From the NCBI RefSeq assembly GCF_009856605.1, contig NZ_CP047242.1, positions 4,346,001-4,410,000 on the forward strand: a DNA stretch of 64,000 nt, read 5' to 3'. The notes below the pieces were generated by a model that was not told the DNA's origin, made no database searches, and saw only the letters and a program-made list of their open reading frames with translations. Below are positions 35,624 to 45,535 of this stretch, in pieces. Each line of letters starts with the position of its first letter. Positions within the stretch are counted from its first letter, which is position 1. Position numbers and translations under genes: made by a program. The stretch comes from Trichormus variabilis 0441. Its GTDB lineage: Bacteria; Cyanobacteriota; Cyanobacteriia; Cyanobacteriales; Nostocaceae.

Positions 35624-35695
35624 TTAGAGAACAGCCCCGGCGCGCAGCCGGCTAACTGCAACCTGATGACCCATGCTTTTACTACTTTCTATCAT
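35624..35695 (-). CDS. 23-codon leader-type ORF inside the structured RNA
   Basis: ATG at 35695, stop TAA at 35624. Product: MIESSKSMGHQVAVSRLRAG, then AVL. AAGGAGGTGA (35710-35701) is an almost perfect anti-SD complement, with eight bases from GGAGG to the ATG. This is one of the strongest ribosome-binding sites in the window. Codons 8-13 form the 5' arm of the closing RNA stem, so translation should melt it. A GC-rich hairpin lies in codons 14-20. The peptide has no membrane segment and no runs of one residue that would mark a classical attenuation leader. Confidence 0.55.
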   Translation of the reverse strand: MIESSKSMGHQVAVSRLRAGAVL

Positions 35696-35832
35696 GGGCA
35701 TCACCTCCTTGTTGCCTAAACGGTCTTAGTCTCAAAAAGGCAGAGAATTTATCTCTGGGTTTTCACCTTTGCTCAATATAACATACAAGTTTAGAGATTA
35801 GTCCATAGTCAATTGACAATCGACCACAAAAA

Positions 35833-35865
35833 GAAAAACCCCCGCCAAAAAGCGGAGGTTTGAAC
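35833..35865 (-). terminator. terminator of psbD
   Basis: On the plus strand AAACCCCCGC and GCGGAGGTTT flank CAAAAA. Read on the minus strand this is a stem followed by TTTTTC, 30-60 bases after the psbD stop. Confidence 0.85.
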
Positions 35866-35896
35866 ACAATGGCAAGCGATGAATCTTAAATCATGC

Positions 35897-36952
35897 TTAG
35901 AGAGCATTACCGCGAGGTAATACTTCTTCGGGGAATACAAATTTTTCGTGAGGCTGATCTTGAGGAGCCATCCAAGCGCGGATACCCTCGTTCAGCAAAA
36001 TGTTCTTGGTATAGAAGGTTTCAAATTCTGGGTCTTCTGCTGCCCGTAATTCTTGGGAAACGAAGTCATAAGCCCGCAGGTTCAATGCTAAACCAACGAT
36101 GCCTACCGCACTCATCCACAACCCAGTGACGGGTACGAACAACATGAAGAAGTGCAACCAGCGTTTGTTGGAGAAAGCAATCCCGAATATCTGTGACCAG
36201 AATCGGTTCGCTGTCACCATTGAATAGGTTTCTTCTGATTGGGTGGGGTTGAAGGCGCGGAAGGTGTTTGCGCCTTCGCCGTCTTCAAATAGGGTGTTTT
36301 CTACTGTTGCACCGTGGATGGCACACAGTAGCGCTCCACCTAGTACACCTGCTACTCCCATCATGTGGAAGGGGTTTAGTGTCCAGTTGTGGAACCCTTG
36401 GAGGAATAACAAGAATCTGAAGATTGCTGCTACTCCAAAGCTTGGTGCAAAGAACCAAGATGATTGTCCCAATGGGTACATCAGGAATACGCTGACGAAT
36501 ACCGCTATGGGTGCTGAAAATGCTAGTGCGTTGTAGGGTCTGATTCCTACTAGGCGCGCAATTTCAAATTGACGTAGCATGAATCCGATCAAACCGAAGG
36601 CTCCGTGTAGGGCTACGAATGGCCATAACCCCCCTAGCTGACACCAACGGGTAAAGTCCCCTTGGGCTTCTGGTCCCCACAACAACAACAGGGAGTGTCC
36701 CATGCTGTCTGCTGGGCTTGATACTGCTACTGTCAGGAAGTTTGCTCCTTCCAGGTAGGATGATGCTAGTCCGTGGGTGTACCACGATGTGACAAATGTT
36801 GTACCGGTTAGCCAACCGCCTAGTGCTAGGAAGGCGCAAGGAAATAATAATATCCCTGACCAACCTACGAATACGAAGCGATCGCGCTTTAACCAGTCGT
36901 CTAGTACGTCAAACCACCCTCTACTGGGGGCCCTTCCTACTGCGATGGTCAT
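35897..36952 (-). CDS. psbD: photosystem II reaction centre D2 protein
   Basis: 351 residues. D2 core of photosystem II, binding the special-pair chlorophylls, Q_A and the non-haem iron. Signature segments are the start [57 protein letters not shown] (iron ligand His) and the C-terminus [12 protein letters not shown]. No psbC overlaps its 3' end; instead a terminator follows. It is therefore a stand-alone psbD copy, of the kind found in addition to the psbDC operon in cyanobacteria and often induced by high light. That role is inference. Confidence 0.96.
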   Translation of the reverse strand: MTIAVGRAPSRGWFDVLDDWLKRDRFVFVGWSGILLFPCAFLALGGWLTGTTFVTSWYTHGLASSYLEGANFLTVAVSSPADSMGHSLLLLWGPEAQGDFTRWCQLGGLWPFVALHGAFGLIGFMLRQFEIARLVGIRPYNALAFSAPIAVFVSVFLMYPLGQSSWFFAPSFGVAAIFRFLLFLQGFHNWTLNPFHMMGVAGVLGGALLCAIHGATVENTLFEDGEGANTFRAFNPTQSEETYSMVTANRFWSQIFGIAFSNKRWLHFFMLFVPVTGLWMSAVGIVGLALNLRAYDFVSQELRAAEDPEFETFYTKNILLNEGIRAWMAPQDQPHEKFVFPEEVLPRGNAL

Positions 36953-37352
36953 TACAAGAAATCTCCAATGTTTTTATAAGTTCGGGTTTGCCTGTAGATG
37001 AAAATTGTATTACATCTTACAAACAGAAAGTTAACCAGATTGTCAATCTAGTTTACAAATTTTTACCGTCTCTAATAATTCTATGTGCAAACCGCTAATT
37101 TTTCCAGTAAATTTTGGGAATAATTTAATCTTTGGATACAGAAAGGGTTGAGGATGAGTGATTGGGGACTAGGCGGAAGCAGACAAGCACAGGGGAATCC
37201 TTAGCACCCGCTACACGCCCCCTACCCCGCTTCAGCACACCCTACAGGTTCTTCGCAGGAGCGCAGCACTCATGACTCAGCACTCATCATTCCCCAATCT
37301 CCAATCTCATAACGCTAAAATGAGTCCTACAGTTATATGTAATTCCTGCTAA
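36953..37352. other. intergenic region between divergent psbD and UPF0367 gene
   Basis: 400 bases. The first 130 are AT-rich and should contain the psbD promoter. 37150-37315 has C/A-rich and G-rich fragments of STRR (GCACTCATGACTCAGCACTCATC). No gene seen. Confidence 0.5.
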
Positions 37353-37625
37353 ATGTTTACCATTGATTTAAGCATCAAGAACACTGCCTTCCCAATAACA
37401 GTGCAACGTAAGACAGCAGAGGACGCTGAGGCTGTTTATCAGCTGATTTTGGCAGCGATCCGCTCTGGTAATCCTGATATTGTGGAACTGAAGTGTGAGG
37501 GCAAGACAGAGAAAAAAATTGCTGTCCGCGCTAGTGAAATTTCTGGAGTCCAGATTACTCAGAAAGATGGTGTCACTACAAGTAGTGGTAGAGCGCCTGG
37601 ATTTTTTGCCCTAGCGGGTGAGTAA
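37353..37625 (+). CDS. UPF0367 family protein
   Basis: 90 residues. MFTIDLSIKNTAFPITVQRK and the end GRAPGFFALAGE match the small cyanobacterial UPF0367 family, whose function is unknown. It is soluble, alpha/beta in prediction. It is encoded 14 bases before an ECF-type ATPase gene, so the two are probably cotranscribed. Confidence 0.83.
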   Translation: MFTIDLSIKNTAFPITVQRKTAEDAEAVYQLILAAIRSGNPDIVELKCEGKTEKKIAVRASEISGVQITQKDGVTTSSGRAPGFFALAGE

Positions 37626-37639
37626 CCCAAGGTATCAAC

Positions 37640-38317
37640 ATGGCGGACATGGGCATTGTCGTTAAAGATTTAAATTTCAGTTGGCCGAACGGTGAGACAG
37701 CAATTCAATCTTGCTCTTTGGAAGTACCCCAAGGAGAATTTTGGATGCTTTTGGGTACTAATGGCAGTGGCAAATCTACCTTACTCCGTCTCCTAGCAGG
37801 GCTTTTGGCTCCTAAATCTGGTGAAATTGGGGTTTTACATCCTGTGGGTTTTGTCTTCCAAAACCCTGATCATCAATTGGTGATGCCAACTGTTGGTGCT
37901 GATGTGGCTTTTGGTTTGGTGGAAGAAAAACTGCCAACATCGGCTGTCAGAGCGAGAGTAGAAGAGGCACTGGGGGCAGTGAATTTGAGTGCTTTACAGC
38001 TACGCCCAATTTACGCCCTGAGTGGGGGACAAAAGCAGCGTGTGGCTATTGCTGGAGCGATCGCTCGTCGCTGTGAAGTCTTATTATTAGATGAACCTAC
38101 AGCCTTACTTGACCCAGATAGTCAACTGGACTTAGTGGCCAGTGTCCGCCGCCTAGTGAAAAGTAGGGGTATCACAGCTTTGTGGGTAACACACCGCTTG
38201 GATGAATTGAATTACTGTGATGGTGCTTTCTTACTGGAGAAAGGTTGTTTAGTAGATCAAGGTGAACCCCAACGCCTCAAACAACGCCTTATGGAAGTAC
38301 ACCAAGAAGCTTCTTGA
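37640..38317 (+). CDS. ABC transporter ATPase, ECF (energy-coupling factor) type
   Basis: 225 residues. Walker A GTNGSGKST (39-47), Q-loop VFQNPDHQLVMPTVGADVAFG (the NPDxQ form is specific to ECF/Cbi ATPases), signature LSGGQKQRVAIA, Walker B LLLDEPTALLDPDS and switch His in WVTHRLDEL. Cyanobacteria and plastids have such an ATPase (plant ABCI10-like). It could energise a shared ECF module, for which BioY (1.9 kb) is a candidate S component; this is inference. It is followed by a perfect 22-bp palindromic terminator. Confidence 0.85.
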   Translation: MADMGIVVKDLNFSWPNGETAIQSCSLEVPQGEFWMLLGTNGSGKSTLLRLLAGLLAPKSGEIGVLHPVGFVFQNPDHQLVMPTVGADVAFGLVEEKLPTSAVRARVEEALGAVNLSALQLRPIYALSGGQKQRVAIAGAIARRCEVLLLDEPTALLDPDSQLDLVASVRRLVKSRGITALWVTHRLDELNYCDGAFLLEKGCLVDQGEPQRLKQRLMEVHQEAS

Positions 38318-38433
38318 ATTGGAGAATGGGGAATGGGGGAAAGGATGAATGCCTCGCCCATACCTCATGACCAATCACTACTGGCAACTGACAACTGACC
38401 AGCCTGAATTAATCAGTAATTTTTGACAACTGC

Positions 38434-38460
38434 AACGCGCCATTAATGGCGCGTTTGTTA
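38434..38460 (+). terminator. terminator after the ECF ATPase gene
   Basis: AACGCGCCATT (38434-38444) and AATGGCGCGTT (38445-38455) make a perfect 22-bp palindrome, followed by TGTTATT. Confidence 0.8.
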
Positions 38461-38603
38461 TTATTTGGGGCTTTTTTCACCTCAACTTTGCAAACAAATC
38501 ATAATTTCCAACTATTTGTAACATAGTGTTACAGGCGATGCTTCAATTACTATAAAAGTTATGAATGGATCTTGTTAACTCTAGAAAATTGTGATCGAAA
38601 ACC

Positions 38604-39152
38604 ATGCCCCGTTCCCCAATCCCAGCCGTTTTATTAGTAGACGGCTACAATATAATTGGCGCTTGGCCTTGTTTGAAAAAAACCCGTGATAAAAATGGAC
38701 TAGAGGCTGCTCGCGGGCAACTTGTGGAAGCAATGACAAGTTACAGCTCGTATCAGGGTTATGACACTCAAATAGTTTTTGATGCTCACTATCAAAATAC
38801 TTGTAGTAACAAAGAAATTATTACAGAGCTAGTTTCAGTTTATTACACAGATTTTGGGCAAACAGCAGATACTTATATTGAAAAAATTTGTGCTTCTTTG
38901 CGCCCTGAAGTTTCGCAAGCTCGCATTTCTCGTGTAATTGTTGCTACATCAGACCGCGCACAACAGTTGACAGTACAGGGATACGGGGCTGAATGGTTAT
39001 CAGCATATCAACTGTGCGGCGAAGTAGAAACTACAGTGTGTAGGATGCGGCAAAAGTATCAATCTCGTAAACAATCTAAAAGCAGGTTTCTCGCCAGCAC
39101 CATTGATCCTCAAGCGCGTCAAAAGCTAGCTGAACTACGAATGGGGATTTAA
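38604..39152 (+). CDS. NYN-domain ribonuclease, YacP/Rae1-like
   Basis: 182 residues. NYN (PIN-like) fold: LLVDGYNIIGAWP (about 10-22) with the first acidic residue, VFDAHY (about 58-63), DTYIEKI and the last core strand VIVATSDRAQQ. It is the YacP/Rae1 family; Bacillus Rae1 enters the ribosome A site and cuts mRNA. The C-terminal helix with basic residues (RMRQKYQSRKQSKSR) may bind RNA. The gene precedes tRNA-Asn by 153 bases. A short inverted repeat (CTCTAG/CTAGAG, about 39175-39195) follows it. Confidence 0.88.
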   Translation: MPRSPIPAVLLVDGYNIIGAWPCLKKTRDKNGLEAARGQLVEAMTSYSSYQGYDTQIVFDAHYQNTCSNKEIITELVSVYYTDFGQTADTYIEKICASLRPEVSQARISRVIVATSDRAQQLTVQGYGAEWLSAYQLCGEVETTVCRMRQKYQSRKQSKSRFLASTIDPQARQKLAELRMGI

Positions 39153-39305
39153 GTAAATATTACCATCTAAAAGCCTCTAGTGTCATTCTAGAGAAGGTTT
39201 TGGCTGGAATAATCTAGACAATAAAGCTACTGGAAAATTTTTTTTGCAAAAGTACTTGCCATATCCTATCGACTACGCTACTATTATAAATCGTGAGAGC
39301 AACGT

Positions 39306-39377
<72 letters not shown>

Positions 39378-39454
39378 TTTAACAATAGAGAAAGCAAATG
39401 GTAGAAAATGAAGCGAGAGAAGTAAAGCTTCGATAAGCTACTCAATGTGTTTCT

Positions 39455-39686
39455 GCAATTTTGGTCACTGGATTAATCTGTGGTTCTCCTGAATCATGGC
39501 TCTTATGGTACCTGTCCTGAGACATTATTGGCGGCACAGGACAGAGATTGCAGTGGGCTAAGCCCCGCCTTTGGCGATCGCAATTGGAACGAAAACCACT
39601 GCGATTTTTTAGAAGGGCGAGATTTTTTGTCCATACACGACGAATTGTTTGATAACTTTGGTATTCAGGTACAGGTAGTTCCCTAG
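39455..39686 (+). pseudogene. decayed class V aminotransferase / isopenicillin-N-epimerase-like gene
   Basis: The frame reads WSLD-stop-SVVLLNHGSYGTCPETLLAAQ, matching the N-terminus of isopenicillin-N epimerase-like PLP proteins (W-LD---FLNHGSYG-CP). Then a shift to another frame gives WRSQLERKPLRFF, the next family segment. It ends with a C-terminal piece, SIHDELFDNFGIQVQVVP, in the first frame. So the gene has a nonsense codon, a frameshift and a large internal deletion of the catalytic region. This is a relic, not a small gene. Confidence 0.65.
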
Positions 39687-40046
39687 ACAGAATCACCACG
39701 ATTGTTAATTAGGATTTCAGCACTGATTTACAATCATATGGAGCAGGATAAATATTCAGCGCGGCGCTCGGAGAATTGTCAAACAACTAAATTAAGTCTG
39801 TAGGGCGATCGTTGGTGATTAACTGAACTTGGTATAATAGTTTTGTACAACAACAATTAGTCCAAAAAGCGACAACTTCGAGCAATCAAAGAGGCTCTTT
39901 GAATGGAAATGACCCTTCAACGTCAACCGGATATTAACCTGTCATAGTTGTTGACTGTTGACAGACTTGAAAGCCTTTTATTGTCAGGGTTTTATCTTAG
40001 CTTGATGTCCTAATCTATCTGGCTACAGCTATAACAGGGGAATAAT
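39687..40046. other. intergenic region, nothing recognised
   Basis: 360 bases of AT-rich sequence between the relic and the small secreted protein. Apart from a HIP1-like site I see no gene, repeat or hairpin. Confidence 0.4.
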
Positions 40047-40370
40047 ATGAAAAATATTGTGCAGAAAATATTTTCCGGTTTAGCTACACCTATAAAAATT
40101 TCTCTAGCAGTTTTGCTGTTAAGTACACCAGCAGTAGCTAACGAAAATTCTCAGATTACTGGTGGTTTAATTCCTAGAGAACCAAACTTCTTTAAACAGG
40201 GAAGGGATCTGTTTGATAGAGAAATCTACCGTTTACTCACAACAAATCGACAGACTCAAGAAGCCGTTCTCAAGATTCCCCATCAGTTATCAATTCAAGA
40301 ACAATTATTTCCCTTGGAAAAGCCCCAACCCTTACCAAGTAATTATAATAGTCCTAAAACAAATAAATGA
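40047..40370 (+). CDS. small secreted protein of unknown function
   Basis: 107 residues with a signal peptide (KIFSGLATPIKISLAVLLLS, cleavage near AVA-NEN at 31-32). AGGGGAATAAT precedes the ATG. The mature part is 75 residues, polar and without Cys, with LIPREPNFFKQGRDLFDREIY as its most ordered segment. I do not recognise the family. It is probably periplasmic or extracellular. Confidence 0.7.
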   Translation: MKNIVQKIFSGLATPIKISLAVLLLSTPAVANENSQITGGLIPREPNFFKQGRDLFDREIYRLLTTNRQTQEAVLKIPHQLSIQEQLFPLEKPQPLPSNYNSPKTNK

Positions 40371-40605
40371 CTTTAGTTGGTTATATGAGAAGTTATTGTG
40401 GGAATTGGAGATCATTAGCGACACTGTCCAAGTTTTGTTCTGAACTTTGTCTAACTTCTGTAGAAATATTTTAAGTTACTTCCAGACCAAAAATATTCAA
40501 AATGTGCGGTGCGTCAGTAAGATAGAACCTAACTATAAGAAGTAAGTTAATTTTTGATGGGTGCGGCTTTCTATCGAGAGTGTTGTGTGAATTTTGTCTT
40601 GTAAA

Positions 40606-40643
40606 AACAATGGGTAATTGTTCAATATCAATTACCCATTGTT
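40606..40643 (-). terminator. terminator of gyrB
   Basis: AACAATGGGTAATTG (40606-40620) pairs perfectly over 15 bp with CAATTACCCATTGTT (40629-40643). Read on the minus strand, TTTTTAC follows. A decayed GGTGCGTCAGT repeat lies just to the left, at 40502-40525. Confidence 0.85.
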
Positions 40644-40669
40644 ATATCAAATATTCAAACTTTTACCAA

Positions 40670-42690
<2,021 letters not shown>

Positions 42691-42875
42691 AAGGCGACTG
42701 TAGGGCATTTTTGTGAGAAGTTTATATAGGGGATGTAACCCCATAAGTTTTTTGAATTAATCGCCTTACTATTGCAAATTTCACCGATTTATAACATACT
42801 CAACAAGTTTTGAGTAGAAGAGATTAAGACTTTGTAGTGTTTAGTCTCCGAACAAAATTTCACCTATCGTCTGTT

Positions 42876-42932
42876 AAATCGCTCAAAATCTAAAAAGAGC
42901 AAAATGCTTAAGAATTTTAGCACAAAAGCGTT
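42876..42932. repeat. direct repeat copy B
   Basis: AAATCGCTCAAAATCTAAAA... and ...TTTTAGCACAAAAGCGTTG, matching copy A. It precedes miaA. No other feature was seen in the 376-base gap between gyrB and miaA. Confidence 0.7.
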
Positions 42933-42983
42933 GATGGGAAGCAGGGGAGTAGGGGAAAACTATTGACAACTGATAACTGACCA

Positions 42984-43868
42984 ATGACTAAATTAATCGT
43001 AATTTGTGGAGCTACGGCGACGGGTAAATCTGGTTTGGCTTTGAACTTAGCCATGCGGTTGGGTTCTGTGATTTTGAGTGCTGATTCTCGTCAAGTGTAT
43101 CGTGAATTTGATATTGGTACAGCGAAGCCAACGCTGGCAGAACAAAAAGCCGTTCCTCATTATCTAATAGATATCTGCACTCCCAGAGAAACGATGACAG
43201 TTGCAGATTATCAAGAACAGGCACAAGCACTAATTAATTCTCTGCCAGTTTCGCCGTTATTGTTAGTGGGAGGTACTGGTTTATATATACGTTCTATTGT
43301 GCAGGGGATGAAGATCCCCAGGGTTGCGCCGAATTATGAATTGCGATCGCAACTCGAATCTTTAGGTCAAACTACACTCTACGGCATATTACAACAAGTT
43401 GATCCCGTTGCGGCTCAAAAGATTCATCCCCATGATCCTGTACGGACTTTACGGGCAGTAGAAGTATTTTACGTTACTGGCATTCCCATATCGGCACAGC
43501 AAGGAGAAAATCCCCCAGATTACCCTATTTTACAAATTGGATTAGATTGTGAAATGGAAAGATTGAGTGAGCGCATTCACAAACGCACTGAACAAATGAT
43601 AGCAGATGGCTTAGTTGGAGAAGTTGAATATCTGTGCCAAAAATATGGTGCTGATTTACCCTTGTTAAATACTTTAGGATATCAAGAAATTAAGCAATAT
43701 TTAGCTGGAGAAATTTCCTTAGAAGCAGCCAAAGAATTAATCGTACTGCATACAAGACAATTTGCCAAACGCCAACGCACCTGGTTTAGAGCCTATCCCC
43801 AAATTGAGTGGTTTAATGCAGATGATGCTGATTTATTAGATATTGTTTGGCAGCGCATACAACAGTAG
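42984..43868 (+). CDS. miaA: tRNA dimethylallyltransferase
   Basis: 294 residues. It transfers dimethylallyl to A37 of tRNAs reading UNN codons. P-loop GATATGKSGLALNLA (about 8-22), then DSRQVYREFDIGTAKP, LVGGTGLYIRSIVQG and the later conserved NTLGYQEIKQYLAG and HTRQFAKRQRTWFR, the tRNA- and substrate-binding segments. It is slightly shorter than E. coli MiaA (316), as usual for cyanobacteria. It is divergent from gyrB. Confidence 0.96.
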   Translation: MTKLIVICGATATGKSGLALNLAMRLGSVILSADSRQVYREFDIGTAKPTLAEQKAVPHYLIDICTPRETMTVADYQEQAQALINSLPVSPLLLVGGTGLYIRSIVQGMKIPRVAPNYELRSQLESLGQTTLYGILQQVDPVAAQKIHPHDPVRTLRAVEVFYVTGIPISAQQGENPPDYPILQIGLDCEMERLSERIHKRTEQMIADGLVGEVEYLCQKYGADLPLLNTLGYQEIKQYLAGEISLEAAKELIVLHTRQFAKRQRTWFRAYPQIEWFNADDADLLDIVWQRIQQ

Positions 43869-43992
43869 AGAAATTTGATCAAATGCCTCTAAATGATACA
43901 GTTACAAATCCAAAGACCCTCTTAGTTATTTACCTACAAAAACTGAGTAAGCTGTGCCAAAATCTACAAATAGAGGACTGTAGAACAGCATC

Positions 43993-45294
43993 ATGATTGG
44001 ATACATACTGCGGCGGCGTTATAAAATTATCAAACAATTAGGCTCAGGTGGGTTTGGCGAAACTTATTTGGCTGAATACCCGCAGGATCTACCAGTCAGC
44101 CCACAGTACAAATGTGTTGTCAAGCGACTTACTAGACCCCAGACTCCAGACTTAGATACAGAAGAAAGGTTTAAGAGGGAAGCAGCTATATTATTCAGGT
44201 TGGGTAAGGAACATAACCAAATTCCTGAACTGTATGATTTCTTTGAGGAAAATAGAGAATTTTATCTTGTTCAAGAATATATTGATGGACATGATTTGAG
44301 TTACGAAATGGAACAAGGTAAACCGTGGAGTGAGGCTGATGTAATTCAACTTTTGCAAGAAATTCTAGAGGTGCTAGATTTTGTTCATCAAAATAATGTG
44401 ATCCACCGTGATATCAAACCATTAAATTTGATGCGGCGGTATTCAGATAATAAAATTGTCCTCATTGACTTTGGAATTGTCAAAGAAATAAGTGCTTTAG
44501 GCGTAAATGCTCAAGGAAAAATCAGCAGTACAGTTCCAATTGGTACTCGTGGTTATATGCCAAGTGAGCAATTTCATGGTCATCCTAAATTATGTAGTGA
44601 TATTTATGCGGTAGGAATGACTGCAATTCAAGCGTTAACTGGTTTGCCACCACAAGAACTACACATAGATCCTGATAAATTAGAAGTTATATGGCGAGAA
44701 AAAGCTCAAGTAAGCAACATACTGGCAGATATTTTGACTAAAATGGTGCGTTATCATTCCAAGCTGCGATACACAGATGCAAGTGCGGTATTGGAAGCCT
44801 TAAAACAGACTCAGTTTAGTTTACAAACATCTGCCAACTCACCAAAATTAAAAGTTTCAAACCAATCTCAGTTATTACTATTGTTATTAAAACCAATTCA
44901 GATTGCAGACAAATATGGTTATATTGACCAGTCTGGACAGGTTATTATTCAACCCCAGTTTAATGAAGCTCATAATTTTGCCGAAGAGTTGGCGTGTGTC
45001 CAGTTTGATAATAAGAAATATGGGTATATCGACTTGAGTGGACGGGTAGTGATAGAGGCACAATTTCATGAAGCTTGGAGTTTTTCTGAAGGGCTAGCAG
45101 TAGTCCAGATTGGAGATAAATATGGATACATAGATAAAAATGGAACGCTAGTCATCCAAGCTCAGTTTGATTATGCTCACGACTTCCGTAACGGGAGAGC
45201 AATGGTTGAAATTGGAAAACAAAAGTACCATATCAATAAAATGGGAAACTTTATTAAAATTATTGGTATGCTATTTCAAAATCAAATGAAGTAA
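43993..45294 (+). CDS. serine/threonine protein kinase with C-terminal WG repeats
   Basis: 433 residues. Kinase domain at about 10-270: glycine loop GSGGFGETYL (18-26), Lys44, catalytic HRDIKPLN (Asp140) and DFG (Asp159); all catalytic residues are present. The activation loop contains SSTVPIGTRGYMPSEQ. The C-terminal part (about 300-420) has three WG/KWG-type repeats (YGYIDQSGQVIIQPQFNEAHNF and similar), a likely ligand- or protein-binding propeller. No membrane segment is seen. Such kinases act in cyanobacterial signalling, but the substrate is unknown. Confidence 0.88.
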   Translation: MIGYILRRRYKIIKQLGSGGFGETYLAEYPQDLPVSPQYKCVVKRLTRPQTPDLDTEERFKREAAILFRLGKEHNQIPELYDFFEENREFYLVQEYIDGHDLSYEMEQGKPWSEADVIQLLQEILEVLDFVHQNNVIHRDIKPLNLMRRYSDNKIVLIDFGIVKEISALGVNAQGKISSTVPIGTRGYMPSEQFHGHPKLCSDIYAVGMTAIQALTGLPPQELHIDPDKLEVIWREKAQVSNILADILTKMVRYHSKLRYTDASAVLEALKQTQFSLQTSANSPKLKVSNQSQLLLLLLKPIQIADKYGYIDQSGQVIIQPQFNEAHNFAEELACVQFDNKKYGYIDLSGRVVIEAQFHEAWSFSEGLAVVQIGDKYGYIDKNGTLVIQAQFDYAHDFRNGRAMVEIGKQKYHINKMGNFIKIIGMLFQNQMK

Positions 45295-45535
45295 CCCAGA
45301 GTTACTTTAATAAAAGATGTGACTATATGGGAATAAACAGCTATTTCAAAGTATTTGTGCTATTTTGCGCCTAGTTAAAAAAGTAACAATATAAATAACA
45401 AAAATATGTTCACCTTTTCTCAACCGATTAAACTGCTTACTTAGAATCAGTGCGATCGCCTCTTCACCCCCTGAAACTGCTATTCTTGCAACAATAGTAA
45501 TTAAACTCCTCCACCAGTCTGTTAAATAAAAATCT
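45295..45535. other. intergenic, nothing recognised
   Basis: 240 bases of AT-rich sequence between the kinase and glcD. No repeat or hairpin stands out. Confidence 0.4.

Larger units (their letters stand above)
35475..35785 (-). ncRNA. candidate structured RNA / leader with built-in terminator
   Basis: The minus-strand transcript would start near 35780, after a TATATT-like box at about 35775-35780. It contains a perfect Shine-Dalgarno and 23-codon ORF (35624-35695), a long-range 14-bp closing stem (35657-35672 with 35529-35544: GGGTC..CAGGTTGCA / TGCAACCTG..GACCC), at least two inner hairpins, and a terminator (stem 35485-35501/35506-35522, then TTTTTT at 35480-35475). CTTAGTC (35615-35609) can pair with GACTAAG downstream (35601-35595) or with an identical block upstream (35731-35725), a switch-like arrangement. 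The family was not recognised; it does not match SRP RNA, tmRNA, RNase P or a B12/TPP aptamer to my eye. Confidence 0.5.

Noticed and set aside
35475..35785. SRP RNA, tmRNA, RNase P RNA or a cobalamin riboswitch
   Set aside because: The sequence lacks the conserved motifs of these classes. CCGGAAGGAACTCC on the plus strand resembles SRP RNA only superficially, and the strand with promoter and terminator is the other one.
36243..36863. Several open frames on both strands over psbD
   Set aside because: Shadows of the conserved psbD frame.
39480..39686. A 68-residue gene downstream of tRNA-Asn
   Set aside because: The reading shows fragments of a larger aminotransferase with a stop and frameshift, so it is a relic.
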